DNA from: Streptococcus cuniculi
Lineage (GTDB): Bacteria; Bacillota; Bacilli; Lactobacillales; Streptococcaceae
Length of the DNA stretch: 48,820 bases
Assembly: GCF_004570575.1 (NCBI RefSeq)
Contig: NZ_SPPD01000017.1
Span: forward strand, 1 to 48,820
Direction of reading: 5' to 3'
The notes beneath the pieces were generated by a model, which saw nothing but the letters and a program-made list of their open reading frames with translations, searched no databases and was not told the DNA's origin. Shown piece after piece: positions 1 through 8,660 of the stretch; the first letter of the stretch is position 1, and each line of letters opens with the position of its first letter. The position numbers were made by a program, and so were the translations under genes.

Positions 1-85
1 GGGCTTCTAGTGAAACAAGAAAATCAATCATCGTAGTTATCACTTTCTCTAGTTTACTACTTTGATTGATTTTGTCACTATGTAA

Positions 86-112
86 ATAGTTTTCTGAAAA
101 CTATCTTTTCTT
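86..112 (+). terminator. Possible terminator of a gene left of the window
   Basis: ATAGTTTT and AAAACTAT form a perfect 8 bp stem with a 3 nt loop, followed by CTTTTCTT. The stem is AT-rich and therefore weak, and no upstream gene is visible. Confidence 0.3.
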
Positions 113-304
113 CATGCGTTTGACGTGCTGGAACTTCACGACGTATAATTTATCAAAGTAAGTTCCACTTCCCTTTCCAAAGCGGAAGTTAGTCTAAAAT
201 GAATGTTTGTGGTGGAATGAAATCTGAGACGCTTGAGTTAGAAATGGGCCTATCATAGCTGACATTATACTAGTTCTAGGAGTTTGTAACTGGAAATATC
301 GTGA

Positions 305-381
305 ATTGAGAAAGGAATAGGACATCGGATGAACGCCAGTTCTATCTGCAGCTCCTTTCCTTATCCTATTCCTTTCTCAAT
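305..381. repeat. Inverted repeat with perfect 18 bp arms
   Basis: The arm at 305-322 (ATTGAGAAAGGAATAGGA) is matched exactly by its reverse complement at 364-381, leaving a 41 nt loop. There is no T-run directly after either arm, so this is not a classical terminator. It may be a miniature repeat element or a structured RNA end. Confidence 0.6.
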
Positions 382-400
382 CCACTATACATTTCCAAAC

Positions 401-427
401 AAAAAGAGCAGGACTTTTGTCCCACTC
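401..427 (-). terminator. groESL operon terminator
   Basis: Read on the minus strand, GAGTGGGAC, loop AAAA and GTCCTGCTC form a 9 bp stem (two G-U pairs) followed by TTTTT. It lies about 80 nt past the groEL stop. The core GGACTTTTGTCCCA also occurs at 28220-28233, so the terminator is built from a repeated sequence. Confidence 0.65.
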
Positions 428-508
428 TCCATTCACAAGATAAACACTCGAAAAACGATCCAGTCCTATATGGACTTTTTCAATCCACTCTGGATTTTTA
501 GTGTACTC

Positions 509-2429
<1,921 letters not shown>

Positions 2430-2456
2430 ATTATACCTCCAAAAATACATTCTGTT

Positions 2457-2483
2457 TTAGCACTCTACATATATGAGCGCTAA
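2457..2483 (-). promoter_or_regulatory. CIRCE operator (HrcA binding site)
   Basis: On the minus strand the site reads TTAGCGCTC, a 9 nt spacer, GAGTGCTAA. This is the CIRCE consensus with one base changed in one arm. It lies between the promoter and the groES start, the classic position for HrcA repression of chaperone genes. Confidence 0.93.
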
Positions 2484-2494
2484 TCTCTGTTTTC

Positions 2495-2522
2495 ATTATA
2501 TCATTTGGTCAAAAATAGTCAA
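2495..2522 (-). promoter_or_regulatory. groESL vegetative promoter
   Basis: On the minus strand TTGACT and TATAAT are separated by 16 nt, just upstream of the CIRCE element. The near-consensus boxes fit a sigma-A promoter. Confidence 0.85.
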
Positions 2523-3100
2523 GGGGATTTCCTTACCTTTTCAGAAATCAGACCCGAGACCGATAGGTAAACAAGGAACGAGTATTTTATAGTCGTTTAG
2601 TCTACTTTTAGTACTCGCTCCAATAGTCTGGGAGACTGTTGGAGATTGGAAATAAAACGAGTGTAACTCGTGTCAACAGCTGCAGGCATAACTGAACTCG
2701 GGCTAAAATCTTAGTGAAAAAGATAGGTAGCTGGTCTAGCTTTAGCTAGTTACAACTACGAACGCCTTTAGGGGGACGTTAGCTGTTGCGAACTTTGTTC
2801 GCTTACGGATAGGGCTACCTTTAGGTGCAATCTTTCCTAGCACCAATAGTCTACGGATAGACTGTTGGTGGCTAACAAATAGGACAAACGAAGTTTATGA
2901 CTTTTGGGTATAGTATACCTTTGAAGATAGGCTGAAAACCTCCACTGGAGCTTTTCACTCGTCAAGATTCCTATTTTCATACAGATTTTTATACACCCTC
3001 GTATCTTAATGTACTGGGATACGGCAAAGCGAGTTCCAATAATCCAGTAGATTATTGGAAGTGGAAATCAAGAAACAAAGTTTCCTCAACTCCCGAAGTA
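2523..3100. repeat. Hairpin-dense intergenic region, no gene
   Basis: No open frame with coding character is visible over about 580 nt. Stem-loops present include 2618-2644 (12 bp arms, 3 nt loop), 2788-2802 (GCGAAC/GTTCGC), 2841-2870 (13 bp arms, 4 nt loop), 2907-2919 (GGTATA/TATACC) and 3034-3060 (11 bp arms). Three of them share the arm word CCAATA(G/A)TC, which points to one repeat family. Part of the first unit recurs at 8517-8550. Confidence 0.55.
2596..2629 (+). repeat. Dispersed repeat, copy 1
   Basis: This 34 bp segment matches 8517-8550 at 29 of 34 positions by eye. It runs from TTTAGTCTAC through TACTC to CTCCAATAGTCT, and the last part forms one arm of the hairpin 2618-2644. Confidence 0.55.
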
Positions 3101-3815
3101 ATCATGGCCACCCGTGAAAACAGGTGGCTTGTACACCGGCTATAAGCCGTTTCCCTCCAGCGGCGTCTAAAGACGCTCGCTGAACTTCGTTCAGGTTAGC
3201 TTCTATTACTTGACTAATGCCCGTAACAACGGGCTTTTATCTTGTTCTAAAACCTCCATCTGAAAATGGATCTTCATACTCTTTAACACTCAACTTATCA
3301 AGAGCAATGTCTGTCTTTTCCTACTCGCGGATATACTTCGCAACAGTCTTTTCGTTTAATCCTACCGTACTGACGTAATACCCTCTTGCCCAAAACTTGC
3401 GATTTCCATACTTATATTTTAAATTCGCATGTTTATCGAATATCATTAAGGCACTTTTACTTTTAAGGTATCCCATAAAATCAGAAATCGAAAGTTTTTG
3501 GGGAATGAGAACTAACATATGAACACGATCAGCCATCACATGTCCTTCAATAATTTCAACTCCTTTATATTGGCATAGATGACGGAAAATCTCGATTAAA
3601 TCCTGTCTAATTTTGTAGTATATGGCTTTTCTTCGGTACTTAGGCGTGAAAACAATATGATATTTGCACATCCATTTGGTGTGTGATAAACTATAACTGG
3701 TTTTTGTCATTTCTTTTCCCTCCTTTGTTTTGTCTAACCTGAACAATTAGATTATATCAGGAAAAAGAAATGGAGGCTCAAAGCCTTATCTGCCACCAGC
3801 ATAGCTGGTGGTTTT
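3100..3815 (-). mobile_element. IS200-type element, defective
   Basis: A single tnpA-like gene is flanked by subterminal palindromes. The left end (upstream of tnpA) has CCACCAGC-ATA-GCTGGTGG at 3793-3811. The right end has GCCACC, 10 nt, GGTGGC at 3107-3128. The similar arms and the roughly 0.7 kb size fit IS200 elements, which move as single strands without terminal inverted repeats. Further hairpins lie at the right end (3180-3195 CTGAAC/GTTCAG; 3219-3234 GCCCGT/ACGGGC). No tnpB is present. The exact ends are estimated. The transposase is broken, so movement would need help in trans. Confidence 0.7.
3237..3710 (-). pseudogene. tnpA: IS200-family Y1 transposase TnpA, inactivated
   Basis: The frame from the ATG at 3710 (MTKTSYSLSH) matches the IS200 Y1 transposases, which cut and join single-stranded DNA with one tyrosine and an HUH metal site. 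A TAG at 3321-3323 stops it after 129 residues; the same frame then continues for 27 more codons of typical C-terminus (ending SDGGFRTR) to a TAA at 3237. Two key residues appear lost. The usual HVH metal motif reads RVH at residues 62-64. The stop sits four codons after the probable catalytic tyrosine (Y126 in KYIRE), where the family has a conserved glutamine. Both changes are single-base transitions (CAT to CGT, CAG to TAG). Confidence 0.85.
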
Positions 3816-3916
3816 CTTGTTTTTCTCTTCGAGAAAAACTAGCTCGAAGCCATAATAAAAGTTAAACTAAATGAGTATAAAAGATAAACTAAATGACGAT
3901 AGAACAATACACCTCT

Positions 3917-4315
3917 CTAGAACGGTAGCTCTTCTCCATCTTCTAAGACCAAATCTGCAAGGTCTTCTCCTATGTTGTTCTCTCGCATGGCACGTTGGGC
4001 ACGGCTTTCTAGCAATTGAAAAGACTGACCAAGAACTTCTATCACGTATTGATTTTGACCATTTTTTTCGTATTTCCGCGTACGCAACTCGCCATCAATG
4101 GAAAGCAAACTTCCTTTTCCACCATAGGATGCTAAAGTTTCCGCTAATTTTCCCCAAAAGACAGCTGTAATGAAATCAGCCTCGCGGTCACCATTTTCAG
4201 TTTTAAATCGCCGATTGACGGCTACCGTGATGCGAGTGAGCTGTTTTCCACTTGTTGTCTGGTTTACTTCCGGTTTGGCCGTCAAACGACCAATCAAAAT
4301 GACTTTATTATACAT
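3917..4315 (-). CDS. ssbB: Single-stranded DNA-binding protein, competence type
   Basis: The 132-residue product has an OB-fold (MYNKVILIGRLT start, AVNRR, WGKLAETLASY, GELRTR) and the acidic SSB tail ending EELPF. That tail recruits partner proteins. The short length and the RAQRAMREN linker match the streptococcal competence paralogue SsbB rather than the longer replication SSB. SsbB coats and protects imported single strands during transformation. A cin-box-like TTCGAATA lies about 20 nt before the ATG, which fits SigX (ComX) control. GGAGG precedes the start. Confidence 0.88.
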   Translation of the reverse strand: MYNKVILIGRLTAKPEVNQTTSGKQLTRITVAVNRRFKTENGDREADFITAVFWGKLAETLASYGGKGSLLSIDGELRTRKYEKNGQNQYVIEVLGQSFQLLESRAQRAMRENNIGEDLADLVLEDGEELPF

Positions 4316-4335
4316 TTTTTATCCTCCTACTTCTC

Positions 4336-4343
4336 TATTCGAA
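4336..4343 (-). promoter_or_regulatory. cin-box-like SigX promoter element for ssbB
   Basis: On the minus strand the octamer is TTCGAATA, one base off the streptococcal cin-box TACGAATA, preceded by an eight-T run. The T-run is shared with the ytpR terminator directly upstream. Position and gene content support a late-competence promoter. Confidence 0.65.
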
Positions 4344-4350
4344 AAAAAAT

Positions 4351-4377
4351 AAAAAAGCTGGCCGAACCAACTTTTTT
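4351..4377 (-). terminator. ytpR operon terminator
   Basis: On the minus strand AAAAAAGTTGG, loop TTCGG and CCAGCTTTTTT form an 11 bp stem with one G-U pair, followed by more T. It separates the ytpR gene cluster from ssbB. Confidence 0.8.
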
Positions 4378-4382
4378 ATTTT

Positions 4383-5012
4383 TTATGATACTTGCCAATG
4401 TTTTACGGGATCAAAAGGTGTCCCAGTCACCTCACTTGAATCCAACTCAATAATACCACGTTTTTGTGGCGCATTTGGCAGCTGCAACTCACGAGGACTA
4501 CACATCATACCAAAACTCTTTTCGCCACGTAACTCGCCTGGGAAAATCAAGCTACCGTTTGGCATCATGGCGCCTGGAAGTGCAACAATGGTCTTCAAGC
4601 CCAAAGCCACATTTGGCGCACCTGCAACAATTTGAACGAGCTTGTCTTCTGCTATTTTAACCTGGCATATATGCAAGTGGTCACTGTCTGGATGAACAAC
4701 TATCTCGACAATTTCTCCAACGACAAATTTCGGCTCATTATCGTTAACCAAACTTTCTGCAAAGCCTTCTTTTTGCAATTCTTGATTAAGAACTGCCACC
4801 TCTTCGTCTCTTAAGAAGACCTGACCGCGTCCTGCAATATCAATCAGGTTAGACACTTGAAAAATATTCCATGCAACGGTTTCTTGATTGTCTAGCTGAA
4901 AGACACGGGCTACATTACTCTTGCGCTCAACATCTAGCTTTTTATCCTTGCTATCTGAAACAATCACCATGAGGACATCGCCAACATGTTCCTTATTATA
5001 TGTAAAAATCAT
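4383..5012 (-). CDS. ytpR: YtpR family tRNA-binding-domain protein
   Basis: The 209-residue product has a C-terminal tRNA-binding (EMAP/Arc1p-like OB) domain from about residue 90. It contains VGEIVEIVVHPDSDHLHICQ, IVAGAPNV, LPGAMMPNG and SFGMMCS, as in the N-terminal part of bacterial PheT. The first 80 residues form a YtpR-specific N-terminal domain. RNA binding is inferred from the domain; the cellular role is unknown. It lies 3 nt after the thioredoxin-like gene, in an arrangement common in streptococci and bacilli. Confidence 0.88.
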   Translation of the reverse strand: MIFTYNKEHVGDVLMVIVSDSKDKKLDVERKSNVARVFQLDNQETVAWNIFQVSNLIDIAGRGQVFLRDEEVAVLNQELQKEGFAESLVNDNEPKFVVGEIVEIVVHPDSDHLHICQVKIAEDKLVQIVAGAPNVALGLKTIVALPGAMMPNGSLIFPGELRGEKSFGMMCSPRELQLPNAPQKRGIIELDSSEVTGTPFDPVKHWQVS

Positions 5013-5015
5013 CTT

Positions 5016-5336
5016 TTATCCTCTCACACTTGCTAAAAATTCATTGATATCCTGCTTGGTCTTGCGATCACGATTGACAAAGCGACCGATTTCCTTGCCT
5101 TTTTCAAGCACGACTAGACTTGGAATTCCAAATACATTCCACTCCTGAGCCACTTCCAGATGCTCATCACGGTCTACCAAGACAAATTGAAAATCCTGAT
5201 TATCCGCTTCAATCTCTGGCAAAAATGGTTTGATAAAACGGCAATCTCCGCACCATTCTGCTGAAAAGAAAAGGACTTGTTTTCCTTCTTGTTCTGCTAA
5301 ATTGGCTAATTCTTCAAGATTCTTTGGAATAATCAT
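5016..5336 (-). CDS. Thioredoxin family protein (YtpP-like)
   Basis: The 106-residue product is a single thioredoxin fold with the redox motif WCGDC near residues 28-32 in FFSAEWCGDCRF. A cis-proline region follows in VFGIPSLVV. The CGDC centre differs from the CGPC of classical thioredoxin, so it is probably a specialised thiol-disulfide protein in the cytoplasm; there is no signal peptide. The start overlaps the stop of the preceding gene by 4 nt, so the three genes from 5617 down to 4383 look co-transcribed. Confidence 0.9.
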   Translation of the reverse strand: MIIPKNLEELANLAEQEGKQVLFFSAEWCGDCRFIKPFLPEIEADNQDFQFVLVDRDEHLEVAQEWNVFGIPSLVVLEKGKEIGRFVNRDRKTKQDINEFLASVRG

Positions 5337-5617
5337 GCCAACTCCTCCTCATACCAAATGGCACTAGCTTCGTTTTCGAACAAATAGACCCGCTCGTCCT
5401 CCATGATGACACCGCCCACTAGACGCTCCTTACTGGACGCCGTTTCATCAATAAAGACCGTGGCAATCTCTCCGTATTCCGCAAAAAACGCCCGCACTTG
5501 CTGAAGGGCCTTGGCTTTTTTTCGCTCCTCATACACTGTCATCGCAAATCGCGCACTAGCTGCGAGGACACCTGCTCCAACTACACCTGCTAGTAAGGCT
5601 ACTTTTTTCTTCTTCAT
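5333..5617 (-). CDS. Small membrane-anchored protein (DUF4651-like)
   Basis: The product from the ATG at 5617 has 94 residues. It has a positively charged N-terminus (MKKKKV), one membrane segment (about residues 5-25) and a soluble C-terminal part rich in charged residues (EERKKAKALQQVRAFF, GGVIMEDERVYLFENEASAI). It looks like the streptococcal DUF4651 proteins, whose function is not known. The frame is open further upstream, but that part is antisense to pepA; ATGs at 5626 and 5641 are alternative starts. It heads the small operon with the thioredoxin and ytpR genes and is divergent from pepA. Confidence 0.72.
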   Translation of the reverse strand: MKKKKVALLAGVVGAGVLAASARFAMTVYEERKKAKALQQVRAFFAEYGEIATVFIDETASSKERLVGGVIMEDERVYLFENEASAIWYEEELA

Positions 5618-5669
5618 AACCAACATTTTACCATAATTCATGTTAAAATAGTAGCTAGGAGGATCAATT

Positions 5670-6743
5670 ATGCCATATTCGAATTTATTTGAAAAAATCA
5701 AAGAAGTTACCGAACTACAAGGTATTGCCGGCTTCGAACACGATGTCCGCGACCATATTCGCCGTAAAATCACTCCACATGTGGATCGGATTGAAACCGA
5801 TGGCCTGGGAGGAATCTTCGGTATCAAGGATACTAGCCAGGAAAATGCACCTCGCATCATGGTTGCTTCCCACATGGATGAAGTTGGATTTATGATTAGC
5901 CAAATAAAGGCAGACGGAACTTTCCGAGTGGTTGAAATCGGGGGGTGGAATCCACTGGTGGTATCTAGTCAAGCCTTCATTCTCCACTTGCAAGACGGTC
6001 GTCAAATCCCCGCCGTTTCAGGCTCTATGCCTCCTCACCTCTCTCGTGGCAGCAATGGAAACGCTGGACTTCCTGCTATCGGTGATGTGATTTTTGATGC
6101 TGGATTTGCTTCCAAAGAAGAAGCTGAGGCCTTCGGTGTTCGTCCCGGTGATATCCTCATTCCGAAAAACGAAACCATCCTGACTGCAAACGGTCAAAAT
6201 GTGATTTCAAAAGCGTGGGACAATCGCTTTGGAGTTCTCATGGTGACTGAATTACTTGAAAATCTATCAAGTACATCACTACCAAATCAACTGATTGCAG
6301 GGGCCAACGTCCAAGAAGAAGTCGGTTTGCGCGGTGCGCACGCTTCTACGACCAAGTTCAATCCAGATATTTTCCTTGCAGTGGATTGCTCCCCTGCCGG
6401 TGACATCTTTGGAGAGCAAGGCAATATCGGAGACGGTACGCTCTTACGCTTTTACGACCCAGGCCATATCATGTTGAAAAATATGAAGGATTTCTTACTG
6501 ACAACCGCAGAAGAAGCTGGCATCAAATTCCAATACTATTGCGCAAAAGGCGGAACCGATGCAGGGGCTGCTCACATGAAAAATCATGGTATCCCGTCTA
6601 CTACAATCGGAGTTTGTGCGCGTTACATCCATTCACATCAAACACTCTACAATATGGATGATTTCTTACAAGCACAAGCCTTCCTACAAGCAATTGTTAA
6701 AAAACTCGATCGTTCAACCTTTGAGTTAATCAAATCATACTAA
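5670..6743 (+). CDS. pepA: Glutamyl aminopeptidase, M42 family
   Basis: The 357-residue product is an M42 metallo-aminopeptidase. These form dodecameric cytoplasmic complexes that remove N-terminal residues from peptides, with preference for Glu/Asp in the streptococcal and lactococcal PepA. Visible motifs are the metal-binding SHMDEVG (about residue 67), KAWDNR (about residue 180), the catalytic QEEVGLRGA (about residue 213), VDCSPAGD and the late histidine in YIHSHQT. AGGAGG precedes the ATG. It is divergent from the DUF4651 gene and ends at a strong shared terminator. Confidence 0.95.
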   Translation: MPYSNLFEKIKEVTELQGIAGFEHDVRDHIRRKITPHVDRIETDGLGGIFGIKDTSQENAPRIMVASHMDEVGFMISQIKADGTFRVVEIGGWNPLVVSSQAFILHLQDGRQIPAVSGSMPPHLSRGSNGNAGLPAIGDVIFDAGFASKEEAEAFGVRPGDILIPKNETILTANGQNVISKAWDNRFGVLMVTELLENLSSTSLPNQLIAGANVQEEVGLRGAHASTTKFNPDIFLAVDCSPAGDIFGEQGNIGDGTLLRFYDPGHIMLKNMKDFLLTTAEEAGIKFQYYCAKGGTDAGAAHMKNHGIPSTTIGVCARYIHSHQTLYNMDDFLQAQAFLQAIVKKLDRSTFELIKSY

Positions 6744-6768
6744 TAGTTACAGGTCAGGGATAGGACAT

Positions 6769-6803
6769 AAAAAAGCAACAATGGGATGAATTGTTGCTTT
6801 TTT
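6769..6803. terminator. Bidirectional terminator between pepA and folT
   Basis: AAAAAAGCAACAA at 6769-6781 and its perfect complement TTGTTGCTTTTTT at 6791-6803 form a 13 bp stem with a 9 nt loop. A/T runs on both sides let it stop transcription from both convergent genes. Confidence 0.92.
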
Positions 6804-6804
6804 C

Positions 6805-7368
6805 TTATTTTTTAATACCCATTAGCTTGCAAACTTCTGGGATTCTCTGTAGCTGTGGCAAGAGAAGCATGGTCACAACTACTCTAAATGGAATTTCTAA
6901 AATTTTAAAAATACGCCCTTGAGCAAAGAATTGAACCGCAACAGGGACATGTTGGTAAATCTGGTTGAGAATAGGGGTTAAAAAGAAGGTTCCAATTCCC
7001 ATAATCACAGCGGTCGCTACCAATACATAGAGCCAATCCTTTTTACAATGAATGTCTATTGTTTTCCCGTAATAGAAGTAACCGTATAGAAAACCTTGTA
7101 CCGCCTCTAGTAGGGTAAACCAAATAATAAATGGATAGCCTGAGTTTAGAGCAGTCAGCACATCATTCACCACAAATACAATGATTGCAATCCATGGTCC
7201 TGCTAACATTCCAATAAGCGTATTGGCAATAAATGACAGACTGACTTTTAGTGTCTGGGGAATAAGCCAAAATGAAAAGTATTGCCCCAAGATATAACGA
7301 ATAGCGATTAACATCGCTAAGACAACCAGTAACTGAACTCCTAATTTAGGAGATTTTTTTGAAAACAT
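6805..7368 (-). CDS. folT: Folate ECF transporter substrate-binding component FolT
   Basis: The 187-residue product is a membrane protein with about six hydrophobic segments. It matches ECF S-components (ALGLGYxx-type first helix replaced by VVLAMLIAIRYILG, then ISFIANTLIGMLAGPW and VVNDVLTALNSGYPF). The folate specificity rests mainly on the tetrahydrofolate riboswitch directly upstream. It would work with the shared EcfA-EcfA'-EcfT module encoded elsewhere. The ATG at 7368 follows AAAGGAGC; the frame extends upstream only through the riboswitch. Confidence 0.9.
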   Translation of the reverse strand: MFSKKSPKLGVQLLVVLAMLIAIRYILGQYFSFWLIPQTLKVSLSFIANTLIGMLAGPWIAIIVFVVNDVLTALNSGYPFIIWFTLLEAVQGFLYGYFYYGKTIDIHCKKDWLYVLVATAVIMGIGTFFLTPILNQIYQHVPVAVQFFAQGRIFKILEIPFRVVVTMLLLPQLQRIPEVCKLMGIKK

Positions 7369-7373
7369 ATTCT

Positions 7374-7411
7374 GCTCCTTTATCAATTGGAGCTGTCGGT
7401 TCATCGACAGC
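7374..7411 (-). promoter_or_regulatory. Riboswitch expression platform at the folT ribosome site
   Basis: Two mutually exclusive hairpins are visible. GCTGTCG/CGACAGC (7392-7411) uses the 3' strand of the aptamer's closing stem. GCTCC/GGAGC (7374-7393) covers the Shine-Dalgarno sequence. When folate closes the aptamer, the first hairpin is lost and the second can hide the ribosome site. This translational OFF model is inferred from base pairing only. Confidence 0.6.
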
Positions 7412-7494
7412 GGATGCAATGGTTTACCGCGCTTTCGCTTCGTTGTATGGCAACATCCCATCCATACACACTTAACGCAAACCACCTACTCTGT
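7407..7494 (-). ncRNA. Tetrahydrofolate (THF) riboswitch aptamer
   Basis: The minus strand reads through the hallmark blocks of the class I THF riboswitch in order: AGAGTAGG, GCGTTAAGTGTGT, GGATGGGATGTTGCC, ACAACGAAGCGAAAGCGCGG and CATTGCATCCGCTGT. The closing stem ACAG/CTGT and the internal stem TGGTTTGCG/GTAAACCA are both present. It lies in the leader of folT, the usual regulon member in lactic acid bacteria. Confidence 0.95.
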
Positions 7495-7511
7495 GCAAAT
7501 CAACTTTGCTT

Positions 7512-7545
7512 TTTTATTCTACCATATCTACATGAATTTGACTAG
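7512..7545 (-). promoter_or_regulatory. Putative folT promoter
   Basis: On the minus strand TATGGTAGAAT gives an extended -10 box, with a poor -35 (TAGTCA) 17 nt upstream. It lies about 25 nt before the riboswitch. Confidence 0.45.
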
Positions 7546-7737
7546 AGTATTTCCGCATGTTTTTCCGCATGCTTACAGGAAATTGTCAGAAGAAAATGGT
7601 TAGATTAAAGTTTTAATTTTTGATGAGTATTAGCTAGAATTTAACTAGCACAACGGGTACATATTAGTTTTTGGTTTTTGTTAAGTATAAAACACCTAAC
7701 TTATTTGTTATAACATAAATATTTTAATAAAAAAGAC
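7546..7737. other. AT-rich intergenic stretch, nothing recognised
   Basis: The segment between the divergent folT leader and the peptide-gene promoter has no coding frame. A short direct repeat of TTTTTCCGCATG sits near 7550-7572. Confidence 0.4.
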
Positions 7738-7766
7738 TTGTTTTTTTCAAATAACAAGTATACAAT
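7738..7766 (+). promoter_or_regulatory. Promoter of the secreted-peptide locus
   Basis: TTGTTT and TACAAT are separated by 17 nt. A long leader of about 110 nt follows before the peptide gene start. No regulator binding repeat is obvious. Confidence 0.55.
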
Positions 7767-7885
7767 GAAACTGAAAGAAACTTTAAGAATAGCTTATTAG
7801 AAAGGACATTGAATAAAATCAAGCTATTAGAGAACTTGCCGTATTTTTCACATTTAGTTTTTAAGCTTAGGAAGGGGCAGAGACT

Positions 7886-8213
7886 ATGAAAAAATTATGA
7901 AAGGCATTGTTTTTCTATCATTGTTATCTATCTTTATTAACATTACCTTACCTGTGTTTGTATCAACAGCAAGAGCAGATGAGGTAACAACAGTAGAACT
8001 TTCCGAGATTGAAAGTGAAATGGTTTCTAGCAATGAAGAATTGCCAAAAAGAAGAAATAAGCGTGGAGCATTCGCTATCTTTTTGCAGGTATAGTTGTTG
8101 ATGGAACAATAAAGTATACAACTGGAAAAGCTCCATCTGACTGGGTTGCTTGGGGACTAGGCAGGGTTCACAGTTATATTTTACAACAAGTGAGAAATGG
8201 AGCTAAGTTATAG
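7886..8213 (+). pseudogene. Secreted bacteriocin-like peptide gene, frameshifted
   Basis: GGAAGGGG lies 8 nt before an ATG at 7886, but that frame stops after four codons. With one more A in the A6 run it would read MKKIMKGIVFLSLLSIF and continue. The main open part (from 7897) has a Sec signal peptide ending STARA, an acidic propeptide with EIESEMVSSNEE, and a basic PKRRNKR stretch. It then hits a stop after a T5 run at 8080-8084. One extra T would extend it with a core containing AGIVVDGTIKYTTGK, APSDWVAWG and YILQQVRNGAKL to a TAG at 8211. The layout (signal, propeptide, basic cleavage site, glycine-rich hydrophobic core) resembles a processed bacteriocin, but I do not recognise the family. 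Confidence 0.55.
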
Positions 8214-8278
8214 TTCCGCAAAGTGGGCCACTTACTTGTCCATGAGTTGTTATAGATTATTCAGGTAGGTGTCAATAA

Positions 8279-8425
8279 ATGAAATGGAAGAATAAAAAAA
8301 TGCTATTATTTACTTTAGGTCTCCTTATCGGTTTGTTCGTTCTCCCTCTCTTTAGAGGATATATCGTTTCATTCCTAGAGTTTCTATTTGGTTCTATTTG
8401 GTTCGTAAATTCATTTGACTTATAG
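8279..8425 (+). CDS. Small two-helix membrane protein, possible immunity peptide
   Basis: The 48-residue product starts MKWKNKKMLLFTLGLLIGLF, with a lysine-rich N-terminus, then a first hydrophobic helix and a second one (IVSFLEFLFGSIWFV). AGGTAGGTG precedes the ATG by about 8 nt. It lies 65 nt after the peptide pseudogene and just before a strong terminator, so the two are probably one transcript. Size and position fit a bacteriocin immunity peptide; this is inference from context, and no family is recognised. The TCTATTTGGT words near 8386-8402 form a short tandem duplication. Confidence 0.5.
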   Translation: MKWKNKKMLLFTLGLLIGLFVLPLFRGYIVSFLEFLFGSIWFVNSFDL

Positions 8426-8472
8426 AGAATTCATAGGATGAGCGGAGTAACTCATAAAAAACTCAAGGTCTC

Positions 8473-8502
8473 TGGCAGGAACTGTATTCCTGCCTCTTTT
8501 TT
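8473..8502 (+). terminator. Terminator of the peptide locus
   Basis: GGCAGGAA, loop CTGTA and TTCCTGCC form an 8 bp GC-rich stem followed by TCTTTTTT. Confidence 0.88.
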
Positions 8503-8516
8503 GAATGTTTCAGTCT

Positions 8517-8550
8517 TTTGGTCTGCTTTTAATACTCTCTCCAATAATCT
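8517..8550 (+). repeat. Dispersed repeat, copy 2
   Basis: This segment (TTTGGTCTGC through ATACTC to CTCCAATAATCT) matches 2596-2629 at 29 of 34 positions by eye. Unlike copy 1, it does not form a complete hairpin here. Confidence 0.55.
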
Positions 8551-8660
8551 AGAGGATAGACTACTTTTAGTTGTTCGATAGCACAAACTTAATTGATGAC
8601 TTTTTTGACCAATTTTATTTTGTAAAAAAGAACCAAACCGACTGTCCTGGTTCTACTTTA

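Larger units (their letters stand above)
1..508. other. Intergenic region downstream of groEL, no gene seen
   Basis: I see no convincing coding sequence here; the short open frames lack ribosome binding sites and recognisable products. The stretch holds a small hairpin followed by a T-rich run (86-112), a long inverted repeat (305-381) and the groEL terminator (401-427). Some words (a TAGTC..AATGAATG block near 193-206 and GAGACGC near 228-234) resemble the repeat at 28248-28356, so the region may contain a worn copy of that element; this is weak. Confidence 0.5.

Noticed and set aside
193..234. Second copy of the 28248-28356 repeat at the left edge
   Set aside because: Only short words match (an AATGAATG block and GAGACGC); the ends do not pair convincingly, so I do not list it as a copy.
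3100..3240. omega-RNA or guide-like RNA at the IS200 right end
   Set aside because: The region is rich in hairpins, but there is no tnpB or other RNA-guided nuclease gene; ordinary IS end structures explain it.
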